A stretch of DNA of 64,000 bases from Pseudomaricurvus sp. HS19 (GTDB lineage Bacteria > Pseudomonadota > Gammaproteobacteria > Pseudomonadales > Cellvibrionaceae): contig NZ_WVVW01000011.1 in the NCBI RefSeq assembly GCF_009857815.1, positions 215,968-279,967 of the forward strand. Reading direction: 5' to 3'. Below the pieces are notes generated by a model, which saw nothing but the letters and a program-made list of their open reading frames with translations, ran no database searches and was not told the DNA's origin. Made by a program: the position numbers and the translations under genes. Position 1 is the first letter of the stretch. Every line of letters starts with the position of its first letter. This document shows, piece by piece, positions 8,984 through 19,920 of the stretch.

Positions 8984-9607
8984 ATGCCATCAGTCCCAGA
9001 TCCTGTCGCTGACACGGTGGCCGCGCTCACAATCGACGGCGATGGCTGGTTGGTGAATGGCAGCCGGCAGCCATCGCCCAATTACGACGACCGCCCCGAC
9101 CCCGAAGATGTTTCCCTGCTGGTGATTCACAACATCAGCCTGCCGCCAGGCCAATTTGGCACCGGCTGTGTGCAGGATTTTTTCTGCAACCGCCTGGACA
9201 CTGCAGCCCACCCGTTCTTCGCTGAGATTGCGGATCTGCGGGTATCTGCCCATTTTCTGCTGGAGCGCGATGGCAGCATCACCCAGTTTGTGCCGACCCG
9301 CGGCCGGGCGTGGCACGCAGGCAAGTCCCGCTTTCTGGGGCGCGGGGTCTGCAACGACTTTGCGGTGGGCATTGAAGTGGAAGGCACCGATACCGAGGCC
9401 TATACCGATCAGCAGTATGCACAGCTGGCCCGTTTGACCCGGGCGCTGATGGCCCGGCATCCGGCCATCACCCCAGCACGCATTACCGGCCACTCCCACA
9501 TCGCCCCGGGTCGCAAGACCGATCCGGGGCCAGCCTTTGACTGGCAGCGGCTGTTTGCCGGTGCCGGAATGACCGGCATACCCGATCCCCTCGTTCAGGA
9601 GTCCTGA
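8984..9607 (+). CDS. ampD: 1,6-anhydro-N-acetylmuramyl-L-alanine amidase AmpD
   Basis: A cytoplasmic zinc amidase that removes the stem peptide from anhydro-muropeptides during cell-wall recycling. Zinc and catalytic residues are visible: the first His in LLVIHNISLPPG, the second in ITGHSHIAPGRKTDPGP with the Asp ligand four residues after the Arg-Lys pair, and the conserved GVCNDFAVGIEVEGTD segment. From the ATG at 8984 the length is 207 residues, near the family norm of about 185; an upstream TTG at 8903 would add 27 residues of low family likeness. The stop codon overlaps the ampE start by one base, so the two are translationally coupled. Loss of AmpD function derepresses AmpC beta-lactamase in other bacteria. 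Confidence 0.95.
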   Translation: MPSVPDPVADTVAALTIDGDGWLVNGSRQPSPNYDDRPDPEDVSLLVIHNISLPPGQFGTGCVQDFFCNRLDTAAHPFFAEIADLRVSAHFLLERDGSITQFVPTRGRAWHAGKSRFLGRGVCNDFAVGIEVEGTDTEAYTDQQYAQLARLTRALMARHPAITPARITGHSHIAPGRKTDPGPAFDWQRLFAGAGMTGIPDPLVQES

Positions 9608-10494
9608 TGACATTTCTCACGGTGGTTATTGTCTTTGCGGTGGTGCAGTACCTGGGTTCTGCTGCCAGTGTGCAGCGCGATGGCTGGCTGAACGAATGGT
9701 TTGCCACCGCCAGGGTGCGGCTTGGGGCTGGCGTACCGGGTTGGGTGGTGCAGGTTCTGCTGCCGGTGGTGTTGCTCTGGCTGGTGATGTTCCTGCTCAG
9801 CCGGGTTTCTGCCTGGCTGGTGCTGTTGGCTTCGGTACCGGTAATACTGTGGAGCCTGGGGCGGGGCGAACTCAAGGCCAGCCTGCTGCAGTATTGCGAT
9901 GCCAGTCGTCGCCAGGATAACGAATCCGGCGCTATCTATGCCTGCCGCCTCGGAGCCAATGTCGGGCGGGTGGAGGACTGGGCTGCGCTCAACCACGAGG
10001 TTCTGTTGCGCACGGCCTATATGGGGCTGGAACGCTGGTTTGTGGTCATCTTCTGGTTCCTGGTGTTGGGGCCAGCCGGCGCGGTGCTCTACCGGGTGGC
10101 GGCCTTGTCTGGTGCAGAGCCTGCGGCCAGCGGCGAGGAGGAGGGGGAGACCTGCGGTGCAGTGGAGGACCCCGGCAACGAGTGGCAGCAGCTGAGCCAC
10201 CGCCTGTGCTGGCTGCTGGAGTGGCCGGTGGTGCGTTTGCTCGGGTTGACCTTTGCCCTGAGTGGCAATTTCTCGGGAGCCCTGGGCAACTGGCGCCAGT
10301 GGCTGTGGGATGTGGAAAAATCCTCCGCCGAGGCCATGTCGTTTGCGGTACTGGGAGCCCTGAATATTAACAGCAGTGAGCTGACCCGGGAGCACATCAA
10401 CGAGCAGGAGCTGGAAGCCCTGATTCCCCTGCTGCGCCGCAGTTTACTGCTTTGGATTTGTGCGCTGGCTGTCCTGAGCCTGATGGGGTGGTAG
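9607..10494 (+). CDS. ampE: AmpE-family regulatory membrane protein
   Basis: A 295-residue polytopic inner-membrane protein with about four hydrophobic segments (near residues 1-20, 45-75, 140-162 and 276-295) and the family's central cytoplasmic parts (the ESGAIYACRLGANVGRVED segment and NRCW-like HRLCWLLEWPVVR). Its start overlaps the ampD stop by one base, the usual ampDE arrangement. AmpE is often described as a sensory or signalling partner in the beta-lactamase induction pathway, with no established biochemistry. The low-complexity acidic run near residues 175-190 lies in a loop. With the ampG-type gene at 13.6-14.9 kb, the window holds several muropeptide recycling functions. Confidence 0.92.
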   Translation: MTFLTVVIVFAVVQYLGSAASVQRDGWLNEWFATARVRLGAGVPGWVVQVLLPVVLLWLVMFLLSRVSAWLVLLASVPVILWSLGRGELKASLLQYCDASRRQDNESGAIYACRLGANVGRVEDWAALNHEVLLRTAYMGLERWFVVIFWFLVLGPAGAVLYRVAALSGAEPAASGEEEGETCGAVEDPGNEWQQLSHRLCWLLEWPVVRLLGLTFALSGNFSGALGNWRQWLWDVEKSSAEAMSFAVLGALNINSSELTREHINEQELEALIPLLRRSLLLWICALAVLSLMGW

Positions 10495-10665
10495 GCGGTT
10501 GTTCAGGCGGGCGGCAGGAAATATGTTGTCCACAGCTGGCCTGCGCCAACCGGTACGTTAGTGTTTACGTACCTGCGGGGCCAGTGTCATAAGGGGTCCA
10601 GCTATCGAGAATAAATTAATCTAAGCTAGCCAAAGCCCTTGACCCGGTCCGGAGCTGCGAATACT

Positions 10666-10767
10666 ATGAACTTCTTGCCGGCAGAGCTGTACAAACATAC
10701 AGTTCTTCTCGACAGCAAGGATGCGCCACTAACACAGCACTTGAACTGCGCATGGCTCTGCCGGTAA
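10666..10767 (+). other. Possible 33-residue small ORF or structured RNA segment
   Basis: An ATG at 10666 with GGAG about 12 bases before it opens 33 codons ending with TAA. The same DNA contains CCGGCAGAGC (10678-10687) pairing exactly with GCTCTGCCGG (10755-10764), and an inner CTGTA/TACAG hairpin (10687-10702). I cannot tell a peptide gene from a folded RNA or chance. No family is recognised. Confidence 0.2.
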
Positions 10768-10953
10768 GCCCTTCTTTCCAATCCTTTTCAGCGCCAGTCC
10801 GGGATGATCCCACCCCTTGATGGCAGGTGAACCAAGGTGCGTTTTACCCTCTTTTTCTGATTGGTCGATTCCGTACTGAGAGCACATCCGGTAGTAGGTT
10901 AATTCTGGTTTTTAATTTTGCTCTCAGTCTTGTCAGGACAAGTCCGGATGGTT

Positions 10954-11058
10954 GGATCCCCGCCTGCGCGGGGATGACGCGCTTCGGGGCGGGAATCCAC
11001 TTGCTGGAGGCGCTGAAGCCGCCCGAGACCCCGGTCATTCCCGCGAAGGCGGGAATCC
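10954..11058. repeat. Pair of palindromic dispersed repeats (GGATCCCCGCC...GGGGATGAC type)
   Basis: Two 25-base nearly palindromic units lie at 10954-10978 and 11034-11058 in opposite orientation. Each has a GGAT/ATtCC outer part and a CCCGC/GCGGG stem. Related copies occur at 28589, 31238, 31444, 35459 and 35509 in this window, so it is a dispersed REP-like intergenic element. Confidence 0.85.
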
Positions 11059-11140
11059 AGACTCGATAATGCGCCGTTTGCAGATGCTGCAAGGTTCGCC
11101 CTCCGAAATATAGTGCGTCTCCTCAGCGGACTCCAGGCAC

Positions 11141-11172
11141 AAAAAAGCCCGGCACTGTGGCCGGGCTTTTTT
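11141..11172. terminator. Bidirectional rho-independent terminator
   Basis: A 12-base-pair stem (AAAAAAGCCCGG / CCGGGCTTTTTT) with an eight-base loop. It lies 50 bases past the stop of the minus-strand secreted-protein gene, which it most likely terminates; it can work on either strand. Confidence 0.9.
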
Positions 11173-11222
11173 GTATTTGCGAGAAGTGCTCGCAACGCTG
11201 TCAGCAGGACAGCGGCAGAGTC

Positions 11223-11480
11223 TTACTTCTGCTTACAGGCTTTCTTGGCAGCCTTGATCTTCTTCTTGCTGCAGTAAGAGTTGTCGGTCAGACACCACTC
11301 TTTGCTGCCTTCGAACTGCACAACAGTGCGTGGCTCGCTGGTGTTGGAGCAGCTGATTTCCAGCTTGGAGAAGGTGCGGCCGTCGGCGCCCTGCTCGGTG
11401 CCTGCGTCTTTCATGGAAGTAGGGCCAGCCAGGGCGGCGGCGGAGAAGGTCAGCAGGGCTGCGGTCAGTACACGTTTCAT
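11223..11480 (-). CDS. Small secreted cysteine-containing protein of unknown function
   Basis: An 85-residue protein with a clear Sec signal peptide (MKRVLTAALLTFSAAALA, cleavage probably after the ALA near residue 18). The mature part has four cysteines, in SCSNTS, EWCLTD, SYCSKK and the lysine-rich tail ending KKACKQK, so two disulfides are likely in the periplasm. A strong terminator follows 50 bases downstream, which supports an independently transcribed gene. I recognise no family. The basic Lys/Ala tail could bind an anionic partner, but nothing in the context gives a function. Confidence 0.7.
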   Translation of the reverse strand: MKRVLTAALLTFSAAALAGPTSMKDAGTEQGADGRTFSKLEISCSNTSEPRTVVQFEGSKEWCLTDNSYCSKKKIKAAKKACKQK

Positions 11481-11660
11481 AGTAATGGTGCCTCAATAAC
11501 TTTTGCTAAGCCCTACTGCATAAAGGGCTTTTAGGGATGGTGTCGATATCGGGGCGCCATTATAGACAGTTTGTGAAAAAAATACACAGTTCAGTGATGA
11601 TTAGATGTGTAAAGGAGTGTTTTTTGTGTGGAAGGTACACAACAACCCTGTTGAACATTA

Positions 11661-12665
11661 TTAATCCGCCCGCCAGCGAAATAATTTTGCTGCCAAAAGC
11701 AGGAAAACCGCTGTCATGGCCGCCAGGACCAGCAGGTGATAGCCCACCTCGTTGATACCGGCGCCGTCCAGCATGACGGAGCGGGCCGCCTGCACTATGT
11801 GGGTCAGGGGCAGGACTTCGGCCACCACCGACATCCAGTGAGGGGCTCCATCCAGGGAGAACCAGACCTCCGAGAGCAGCAGCATGGGAAAGGTGAGAAA
11901 GTTCAGCAGGCCGTTGGCCAGTTCCTCATTGGCCAGGCGGCTGGCGATAATCAGGCCCAGGGAGAGGATGCAGATGTTACCCAATACCGCAATCAGTAAC
12001 AGTAGCCAGTAACTGCCCAGCATCAGGAAATTGAGGAACCAGTCTGACACCAGATACACCATAACGCTGACCATCAGCATGATCAGCAGCCGGGACAGCA
12101 GCTGTGCGGAGAGGAAGGTCAGGGGGGAGACCGGGGCGGCCTGTAATCGCTTGAGGACACCATTTTTACGGTAGCGCACAATCACATAGCCGACGCCAAA
12201 GAGGCCGCTGAACATCAGGTTCATGGCCAGGATCCCCGGTATGACCCAGTCCACATAGCGAACCTTGCGACCGGCCAGGGTCTCTGCGCTCCAGTTGGCT
12301 CCGCTGGTGTCGCTGGCGATCAGGTCCCGTAGCGGCTGTGCCCGCACGGAGGTGGGGTTGTACAGGTAGTGGTTGCTGCCATCGGTGTAGAGGAGCAGAT
12401 CCAGTTGGTGGTGCTCGATTCTCTGGCGGGCTTTCAATTCGTCGCTGTAGGGCAGCAGTTGCAGATACCCCTTGTCGGCCAGCACGGCTGGCGGGGTTTC
12501 TGCAGGGTAGTAGCCCACCTTGAACAGGGTGGGGTCTTCGCGGGAAAAGGCCAGTGCCACGGCCGCAATAATGAGCGGCGGCATGATAAATGACCAGGAG
12601 AGCGAACCGCGGTCACGGTAGTACTCCTTGGTGCGGGCCAGAAATAAGTTGAGGAGCTGCTTCAC
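11661..12665 (-). CDS. ABC-2 type transporter permease
   Basis: A 334-residue ABC-2 family membrane protein of the DrrB/NodJ/YhhJ type. It has one transmembrane segment near residues 22-38, a periplasmic domain of about 130 residues (the part containing YYPAETPPAVLAD and the Gly-Asn-Trp region), then five hydrophobic segments from residue 145 to the C-terminus. The start codon is GTG. It lies 58 bases downstream of its ATPase partner on the same strand, which is itself coupled to the ampG-type gene, so the three probably form one operon. The exported substrate cannot be told; these systems export drugs, lipids or polysaccharides. Confidence 0.88.
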   Translation of the reverse strand: MKQLLNLFLARTKEYYRDRGSLSWSFIMPPLIIAAVALAFSREDPTLFKVGYYPAETPPAVLADKGYLQLLPYSDELKARQRIEHHQLDLLLYTDGSNHYLYNPTSVRAQPLRDLIASDTSGANWSAETLAGRKVRYVDWVIPGILAMNLMFSGLFGVGYVIVRYRKNGVLKRLQAAPVSPLTFLSAQLLSRLLIMLMVSVMVYLVSDWFLNFLMLGSYWLLLLIAVLGNICILSLGLIIASRLANEELANGLLNFLTFPMLLLSEVWFSLDGAPHWMSVVAEVLPLTHIVQAARSVMLDGAGINEVGYHLLVLAAMTAVFLLLAAKLFRWRAD

Positions 12666-12723
12666 GTTATCGCTCTCGCTGGTTGTCGTGGCGGGTGGTT
12701 CCGGCCCGGCGCAAGCCGGGGTG

Positions 12724-13601
<878 letters not shown>

Positions 13602-13605
<4 letters not shown>

Positions 13606-14900
13606 GCCCGGGCCTCCTCTGCCTGGGGTGCCTCCTGCCAGGGGGCCATCACTACCAGCAGCAGCATGCCCGGCACCGCCAGCAGTGTACACAGGTAGAA
13701 GAAGGTCTCCCATCCGGTGGCTTCGACAATATAGCCGGTGGCGGCGTTGGCCAGCGAGCGGGGCAGGGCTGCCACTGCTGTAAACAGGGCGAATTGGGTG
13801 GCGGTGTAACGATGGTCGGTGGTGCGGGCGATAAAGGCCACCATGGCTGCGGTGCCCAGTCCAACCCCCAGGTATTCAAAGCCGATCACCAGGCCCAGCA
13901 GCCACAGGTTGGCCCCCACGTGCGCCAGCAGGGCAAAGCCCAGGATCGACAGCATCTGCACCACACCAAAGACCCACAGGGAGCGATTGATGCCCAGCCG
14001 GATCATGATGATACCGCCGGCAATGCTGCCGAATACCATGGGCCAGAGTGCGGCGTTCTTGGCGATGATGCCGATCTCGCTGAGGCTGAAACCGAGATCA
14101 ATATAGAAGGGCGTGGAGAGGGCGGTAGCCATGTTATCGCCCAGCTTGTAGAGAAAGATAAACGCCAGTATCAGGGTTGCCTGGCGTACGCCATTGCGGT
14201 TGAAAAACTCCTGGAAGGGCTCGGTGACGGCGCTGCGCAAGGTGTGCGGTGTATAGCGGTGTTCGGGCTCATCGATGCAAAGGGTGAGGGCGATACCCAG
14301 CAGCATAAATGCAGCGGTAACCGCAAAAACGGTCTGCCAGTCAAAGTGGTCGGCCAGGATCAGGGACAGCGATCCGGGAATCAGACCGGCAATACGGTAG
14401 GCGTTGATGTGTATGGAGTTGCCGAAGCCGAGTTCTGTGTCCGGCAGAATCTCACGGCGGTAGGCGTCTAAAACAACATCCTGGCTGGCGCTGAAGAAGG
14501 CCACTGCCGCTGCCAGCCAGGTAATGATCAATAAATTGTTGTTGAGATCCAGCCAGGGCAGGGCGGCGATGCTCAGCAGCAGCATAATCTGGGTCAGCAG
14601 CATCCAGCCGCGGCGCAACCCCAGAAATGGCAGGCTGAAACGATCCATCAGCGGTGCCCACAGAAACTTCCAGGTGTAGGGCAGGTTAATCAGGGTAAAC
14701 AGCCCGATCTCTTTCAGGCCGATGCCCTCGGTGCGCATCCACGCCGGCACCAATTGCGCCAGGATGTAGAGCGGCAGGCCGGAACTGAAGCCGGTGAAGA
14801 TACAGATCAGGGTGCGGCGGTTGAATATCGCTTGTTGCAGGGAGCTACGGGATTCGCTGGCTGTCATGGTTACGTCGGTCTGAAAGGCAGGGCTTACCAT
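13602..14900 (-). CDS. ampG: AmpG-family muropeptide MFS permease
   Basis: A 432-residue twelve-helix major facilitator of the AmpG type, which imports GlcNAc-anhydroMurNAc peptides into the cytoplasm for recycling. Family marks include the FTGFSSGLPLYIL segment in helix 1, the LFTLINLPYTWKFLWAPLMDR loop, SASQDVVLDAYRREILPD between helices 4 and 5 and the C-terminal half around VGLGTAAMVAFIAR. A second ATG at 14867 is an alternative start. Its stop codon overlaps the start of the ABC ATPase gene by four bases. With ampD and ampE 3 kb away on the other strand, import and cleavage steps of muropeptide recycling are both encoded in this window. Confidence 0.9.
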
Positions 14901-15061
14901 AGCGGATTGGTCGCGCAGTGAATAGCGTTTGCCGCCGCCGGCGAATGCCTCTGTGAACTGACCGGCTAAACCATTTACACCTTTGTAGCGTAGGCATTGC
15001 CAGCTTCATTGTTTACACTATCGCGCAATGTGATACGCCTGACAAAAAACGGGGAACAGTT

Positions 15062-16096
15062 ATGATTCGAGTGGTAGCGGCTGCGGCTCTATCCGTTGCG
15101 GTAGCGCAGGCTGCCTACAGTGGTGAACTGGTACTTGCCAATGGGGACCGGATTGAGGGTGAGCTGGTCAGTATGGATAACGGCACCATTACCTGGAAAT
15201 CCCCCAGTTTTGGTGAGGTGACCGTACCCAAAGAGAAAGTGGTCAACATGACCACCGGCACCCAGTTCAAGGTGCTGGGCAACAAGGAGCCCTGTGACCT
15301 GCTGGGCATGAGCGACAATCGCCTGAACTACAAATGTGGCGATGGTCCAGTAGAGGCGGGTGACCTGCTGGCGCTGCACGACATGGTGGCTTTCACCGAT
15401 TACGCCGCAGATTCCGGCTACGTCTACAAGGGCAAGCTGTCGGTCGCCGCCTCCTTCGAGCGCGGTAATACCGTCGAAGACGATATAGACGCTGCTGCCG
15501 GGATCAGCTTCCGCAAGCAGGATATTCGTCATCGTCTGGATATGTCCTACAGCGGTGAGTCTTCTGACGAAGCGCCGCTGGATGAAGAGTACGACGTGCG
15601 CTATCGCTTCGACTACTTCTTTGACGAATTCTGGTACTGGTACAACCAGGCCCGCTGGGAGGCCAGCGAGCCGGACAACATCAGCGACCGTTACACACTG
15701 GGTACCGGTTTGGGTGTGCAGCTGTGGGAAAACGCCCGCTCGGCGTTCGCACTGGAAAGCGGTGTTGATTACATCAAGGAGTACCTGGACGGTACCGAAG
15801 CTGACCGGCTCGATCCCCTCTGGAATGCCAAGGATGAGCACATGGGCTGGCGTCTGGCCTCGGACTTCCGTCACAAGCTGCCCTACAAGATCGAGCTGTT
15901 CAACGTGAACGAATTCCTGCAGTCGCTGGAAGACCAGGATGACTGGGAGGTCAGTGCCGACCTGGGGGTTACCATGCCACTTGGTCCGGGCCTGTTCACG
16001 GAATGGAAGTACGAGTACGACTACGATAACCAGCCTGCGATTGGTGCCGGCCGGGAAGACAGAAAGTTCACCATCGGTGTTAACTATCAGTGGTAA
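15062..16096 (+). CDS. DUF481 family outer-membrane beta-barrel protein
   Basis: A 344-residue secreted protein. A signal peptide (about residues 1-21, IRVVAAAALSVAVAQAAYSG) is followed by a small N-terminal domain (LVLANGDRIEGELVSMDNG, a recurrent module before DUF481 barrels) and then the DUF481 domain from about residue 130: alternating aromatic strands such as YDVRYRFDYFFDEFWYWYNQ and the C-terminal EWKYEYDYDNQP and FTIGVNYQW strands, ending in aromatic Trp as outer-membrane proteins do. Family members are thought to be salt- or stress-related outer-membrane proteins of unknown role. A strong GC hairpin follows. It is transcribed alone, divergent from ampG. Confidence 0.88.
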   Translation: MIRVVAAAALSVAVAQAAYSGELVLANGDRIEGELVSMDNGTITWKSPSFGEVTVPKEKVVNMTTGTQFKVLGNKEPCDLLGMSDNRLNYKCGDGPVEAGDLLALHDMVAFTDYAADSGYVYKGKLSVAASFERGNTVEDDIDAAAGISFRKQDIRHRLDMSYSGESSDEAPLDEEYDVRYRFDYFFDEFWYWYNQARWEASEPDNISDRYTLGTGLGVQLWENARSAFALESGVDYIKEYLDGTEADRLDPLWNAKDEHMGWRLASDFRHKLPYKIELFNVNEFLQSLEDQDDWEVSADLGVTMPLGPGLFTEWKYEYDYDNQPAIGAGREDRKFTIGVNYQW

Positions 16097-16103
16097 CACC
16101 TGC

Positions 16104-16135
16104 ATCAACCCCGGGCGTCGGCGCCCGGGGTTGAT
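16104..16135. terminator. GC-rich hairpin after the DUF481 gene
   Basis: A 14-base-pair stem (ATCAACCCCGGGCG pairing with its complement) begins eight bases after the stop codon. The T-run is short, so it may also serve as an RNA 3' stabiliser. Confidence 0.75.
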
Positions 16136-16297
16136 TTCCCGCCGATTGTCCCCATCTCTCCTGACAGTGATGCTGCCCGCAACCAGGGCCTAACCGCCAC
16201 CTCTGGCTGGCTCCCCAGTTGGCTGTCCCCGGAAGGTCCGGGAACACCGCCGCCTGTTCGCGGTCCATTGCACACCCCCCAATCTGCCGGAGAGAAC

Positions 16298-16774
16298 ATG
16301 CCCCTGCTTATTATTTTCGTCATCCTGCCCATTCTGGAGATGTGGCTGCTGATTGCCGTCGGCTCGCGCATTGGCGCCCTGCCTACCATCGGTCTGGTGC
16401 TGCTCACTGCCATGATTGGCCTGGCGCTGTTGCGGCGACAGGGAGCCCGGGCGCTGGTGCGTGCCAATAAGCGCATGAATCAGGGGGAGATCCCGATACA
16501 GGAGATGGTAGAGGGGATCTTCCTCGCCGTGGGTGGCGCGCTGCTACTGACCCCCGGCTTTTTCACCGACGCCCTGGGCTTTGCCTGCCTGATTCCCGGC
16601 TTGCGCCAGCTGTTGATCGGCCGCCTGTTACGCCCGGTGATCATGCAAACCGCCTCGCGGGCGGGCACGTTTTACCACTACCAGCGGCGTCCTGACGGCT
16701 CCGAAGACATTATCGAGGGTGAGTTCTACCAGCACCGGGACCCGTCGGATCCCGCTGACAAGCGCCTGCGCTGA
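16298..16774 (+). CDS. fxsA: FxsA family membrane protein
   Basis: A 158-residue small membrane protein with hydrophobic segments at about residues 3-20, 24-42 and 72-95 and the family's LTGLALLRRQG-like segment (MIGLALLRRQGARALV), followed by GGALLLTPGFFTDALGFACLIPGLR. I start it at ATG 16298 after a GGAGAG ribosome site; a TTG ten codons earlier is unlikely. FxsA was named for suppressing F exclusion of phage T7 in E. coli when overproduced; its normal role is unclear. It sits directly upstream of groES-groEL, a conserved position in gammaproteobacteria, but the heat-shock promoter lies after it. Confidence 0.9.
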   Translation: MPLLIIFVILPILEMWLLIAVGSRIGALPTIGLVLLTAMIGLALLRRQGARALVRANKRMNQGEIPIQEMVEGIFLAVGGALLLTPGFFTDALGFACLIPGLRQLLIGRLLRPVIMQTASRAGTFYHYQRRPDGSEDIIEGEFYQHRDPSDPADKRLR

Positions 16775-16847
16775 GCCCGCAGCGGCCGTCTTTGCGGCCT
16801 TATGCCAGGGGATTGCCGGCAAATTGAAAAATTTTCATTGGCGGGTG

Positions 16848-16874
16848 TTGAAATCCCTTTTTTGAGCCCCATCT
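16848..16874 (+). promoter_or_regulatory. Sigma-32 (heat-shock) promoter of groES-groEL
   Basis: TTGAAA at 16848-16853 and CCCCATCT at 16867-16874 with a 13-base spacer match the RpoH consensus (CTTGAAA, 13-15 bases, CCCCATnT) closely. It lies about 145 bases before the groES start. No CIRCE repeat is seen, so heat control here is by sigma-32. Confidence 0.9.
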
Positions 16875-17016
16875 AGGTACCCACTTGGTTTTTGTGGCCC
16901 CGACCCCCGGTTGGGATCACGCCTCCGCCGGCCTTGCCCGAGCGGTGCTTTTATCTAAACAGCCAAGCTAAGTGCTTGAAATCAGTCCAGAAATTGACGT
17001 TTTGGAGAAGAAACGC

Positions 17017-17310
17017 ATGAAAATTCGTCCTTTACACGATCGTGTTGTGGTTCGCCGCAAGGAAGAAGAAAAAACTACCGCTGGCGGTATCGTTCTGCCC
17101 GGCTCCGCTAAAGAGAAGCCAAATCAGGGTGAAGTAGTCGCTGTTGGTAGCGGTCGCGTGCTGGATAACGGCGAGAGCCGTCCTGTAGACGTAAAAATTG
17201 GTGACATCGTGGTTTTCGGCAAGTACGCCGGCAGCGACACCATTGAGGTGGACGGCGAAGAGCTGGTGATCCTGGCCGAGAGCGACATCAAGGCCGTTAT
17301 CGAAGGCTAA
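17017..17310 (+). CDS. groES: Co-chaperonin GroES
   Basis: The 97-residue lid subunit of the GroEL chaperonin. It begins [18 protein letters not shown] and contains the mobile-loop segment [19 protein letters not shown] and the C-terminal [16 protein letters not shown]. The start at ATG 17017 is set by family length; the preceding in-frame codons from 16972 belong to the leader. Seven GroES act with one or two GroEL rings in the cytosol to fold client proteins. groEL follows after 68 bases, and a sigma-32 promoter precedes the pair. Confidence 0.98.
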   Translation: MKIRPLHDRVVVRRKEEEKTTAGGIVLPGSAKEKPNQGEVVAVGSGRVLDNGESRPVDVKIGDIVVFGKYAGSDTIEVDGEELVILAESDIKAVIEG

Positions 17311-17375
17311 GGGCTGACCCTCTGTCTCAGACACCTAATAACGTATTGATTCAAAACGAATTTCCAAGGAGCTAA

Positions 17376-19022
<1,647 letters not shown>

Positions 19023-19066
19023 TTTTTACAGCGGGGCGGGGTGACCTGTCCTGATGGTAAAATTCG

Positions 19067-19095
19067 GAAAAGGCTCACTTCGGTGGGCCTTTTTT
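19067..19095 (+). terminator. Terminator of groESL
   Basis: AAAAGGCTCAC, a TTCG tetraloop, GTGGGCC and a six-base T run, starting about 45 bases after the groEL stop. Confidence 0.88.
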
Positions 19096-19261
19096 GTTTG
19101 CCTTGTCCCGGGGCGATCTTTTGCATTGGCACTATGTCTGGTGGTTGGCCACAAAAAAGGCCACCTGAAAGGCGGTGGCCATAAAGGCGAACATTTGACG
19201 ACGTTCGCAGAGGTTGGCAATGGGAAGCAGCCCCGGGCAGGACTGCCATCATGTCCGGTAT

Positions 19262-19684
19262 TCAGCTCGCTTTGGCTTCAGCCCGCTCCTGCATGCGTTG
19301 CTGCATGCGCTCGAACTTCTCCAGTGGCATACCGTTGGGTGCCAACTGCAGCTCTTCGACCAGCGAATTGTCCTGAGTGACGACAGTAACGTTAAAGCCA
19401 CTGTCTGTGGGAGTGACTTTCCCCACCTTGATATTCTCGTTGCCCTGCATCAGTAAGCGGGCGGAGACGAGTGTATTGATTTGATCGGCGTTGAACTTGC
19501 GCTCCATCATGGCTCGTCGATCCATGTGCTTGCCGCCCTTGAAACCACCGTGCTCGCGCATCTCGTGTTTGGGGCCTTTGCCGTCACAATCGCCACGGCC
19601 TTTGGTGTCACCGTCGAAAGCCAGGGCGCCGGCACTGGCAACGGTGGCGGCCAGCAGGGTTGAAAGCAGCAGTTTACGTTTCAT
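19262..19684 (-). CDS. Periplasmic protein, possibly CpxP/Spy-like, divergent from two-component genes
   Basis: A protein of about 140 residues with a signal peptide (MKRKLLLSTLLAATVASAGALA). The mature part starts with a Gly/Lys/His-rich stretch (residues about 25-50, including HEMREHGGFKGGKHMD), then a helical region (MERKFNADQINTLVSARLLM) and a C-terminal helix with Met and Gln/Arg (KFERMQQRMQERAEA). Short, helical, Met-rich periplasmic proteins encoded opposite a response-regulator gene recall CpxP/Spy, but no LTxxQ motif is clear, so the likeness is by context and composition only. The start is chosen at the ATG that begins the signal peptide; two ATGs lie two or three codons earlier. 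It may be controlled by the neighbouring regulator. Confidence 0.7.
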   Translation of the reverse strand: MKRKLLLSTLLAATVASAGALAFDGDTKGRGDCDGKGPKHEMREHGGFKGGKHMDRRAMMERKFNADQINTLVSARLLMQGNENIKVGKVTPTDSGFNVTVVTQDNSLVEELQLAPNGMPLEKFERMQQRMQERAEAKAS

Positions 19685-19826
19685 CATGTGCATCTCCTGT
19701 CGATGTCTGTCTGGCGCTCCCGGATTATGTTGGGTCAGGAGGGCCGGTTTGACGAAGGGGCTGCCCCCTTGGTGAGTCCATTAAAGCAGAGAGACTGACC
19801 AAACCTTTGCCAGATGCCTGTAAAAA

Positions 19827-19868
19827 TGTATCAAAGTGTCTCTGCACCTCCTGTGACAGTTTGATACA
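19827..19868. promoter_or_regulatory. Perfect 9-bp inverted repeat, candidate operator of the response regulator
   Basis: TGTATCAAA at 19827-19835 and TTTGATACA at 19860-19868 are exact complements separated by 24 bases. They lie between the divergent periplasmic-protein and response-regulator genes, just before a TATAAT at 19890-19895. This placement suggests a regulator site controlling both directions. Confidence 0.55.
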
Positions 19869-19920
19869 ACTCGGCCGACGGTGGCTTTGTATAATGAGGC
19901 CAGTGGAAGGAGCTTTACCT

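Larger units (their letters stand above)
10495..11222. other. Intergenic region with palindromic repeats and a candidate structured element
   Basis: This 728-base gap has no convincing gene. It holds a 33-codon open frame at 10666-10767 enclosed by the 10-base inverted repeat CCGGCAGAGC / GCTCTGCCGG, two copies of a genome-dispersed palindromic repeat (10954-10978 and 11034-11058) and a terminator hairpin at 11141-11172. Confidence 0.6.

Noticed and set aside
16848..17017. CIRCE-type HrcA control of groESL
   Set aside because: No TTAGCACTC / GAGTGCTAA inverted repeat is present; the sigma-32 promoter suffices.
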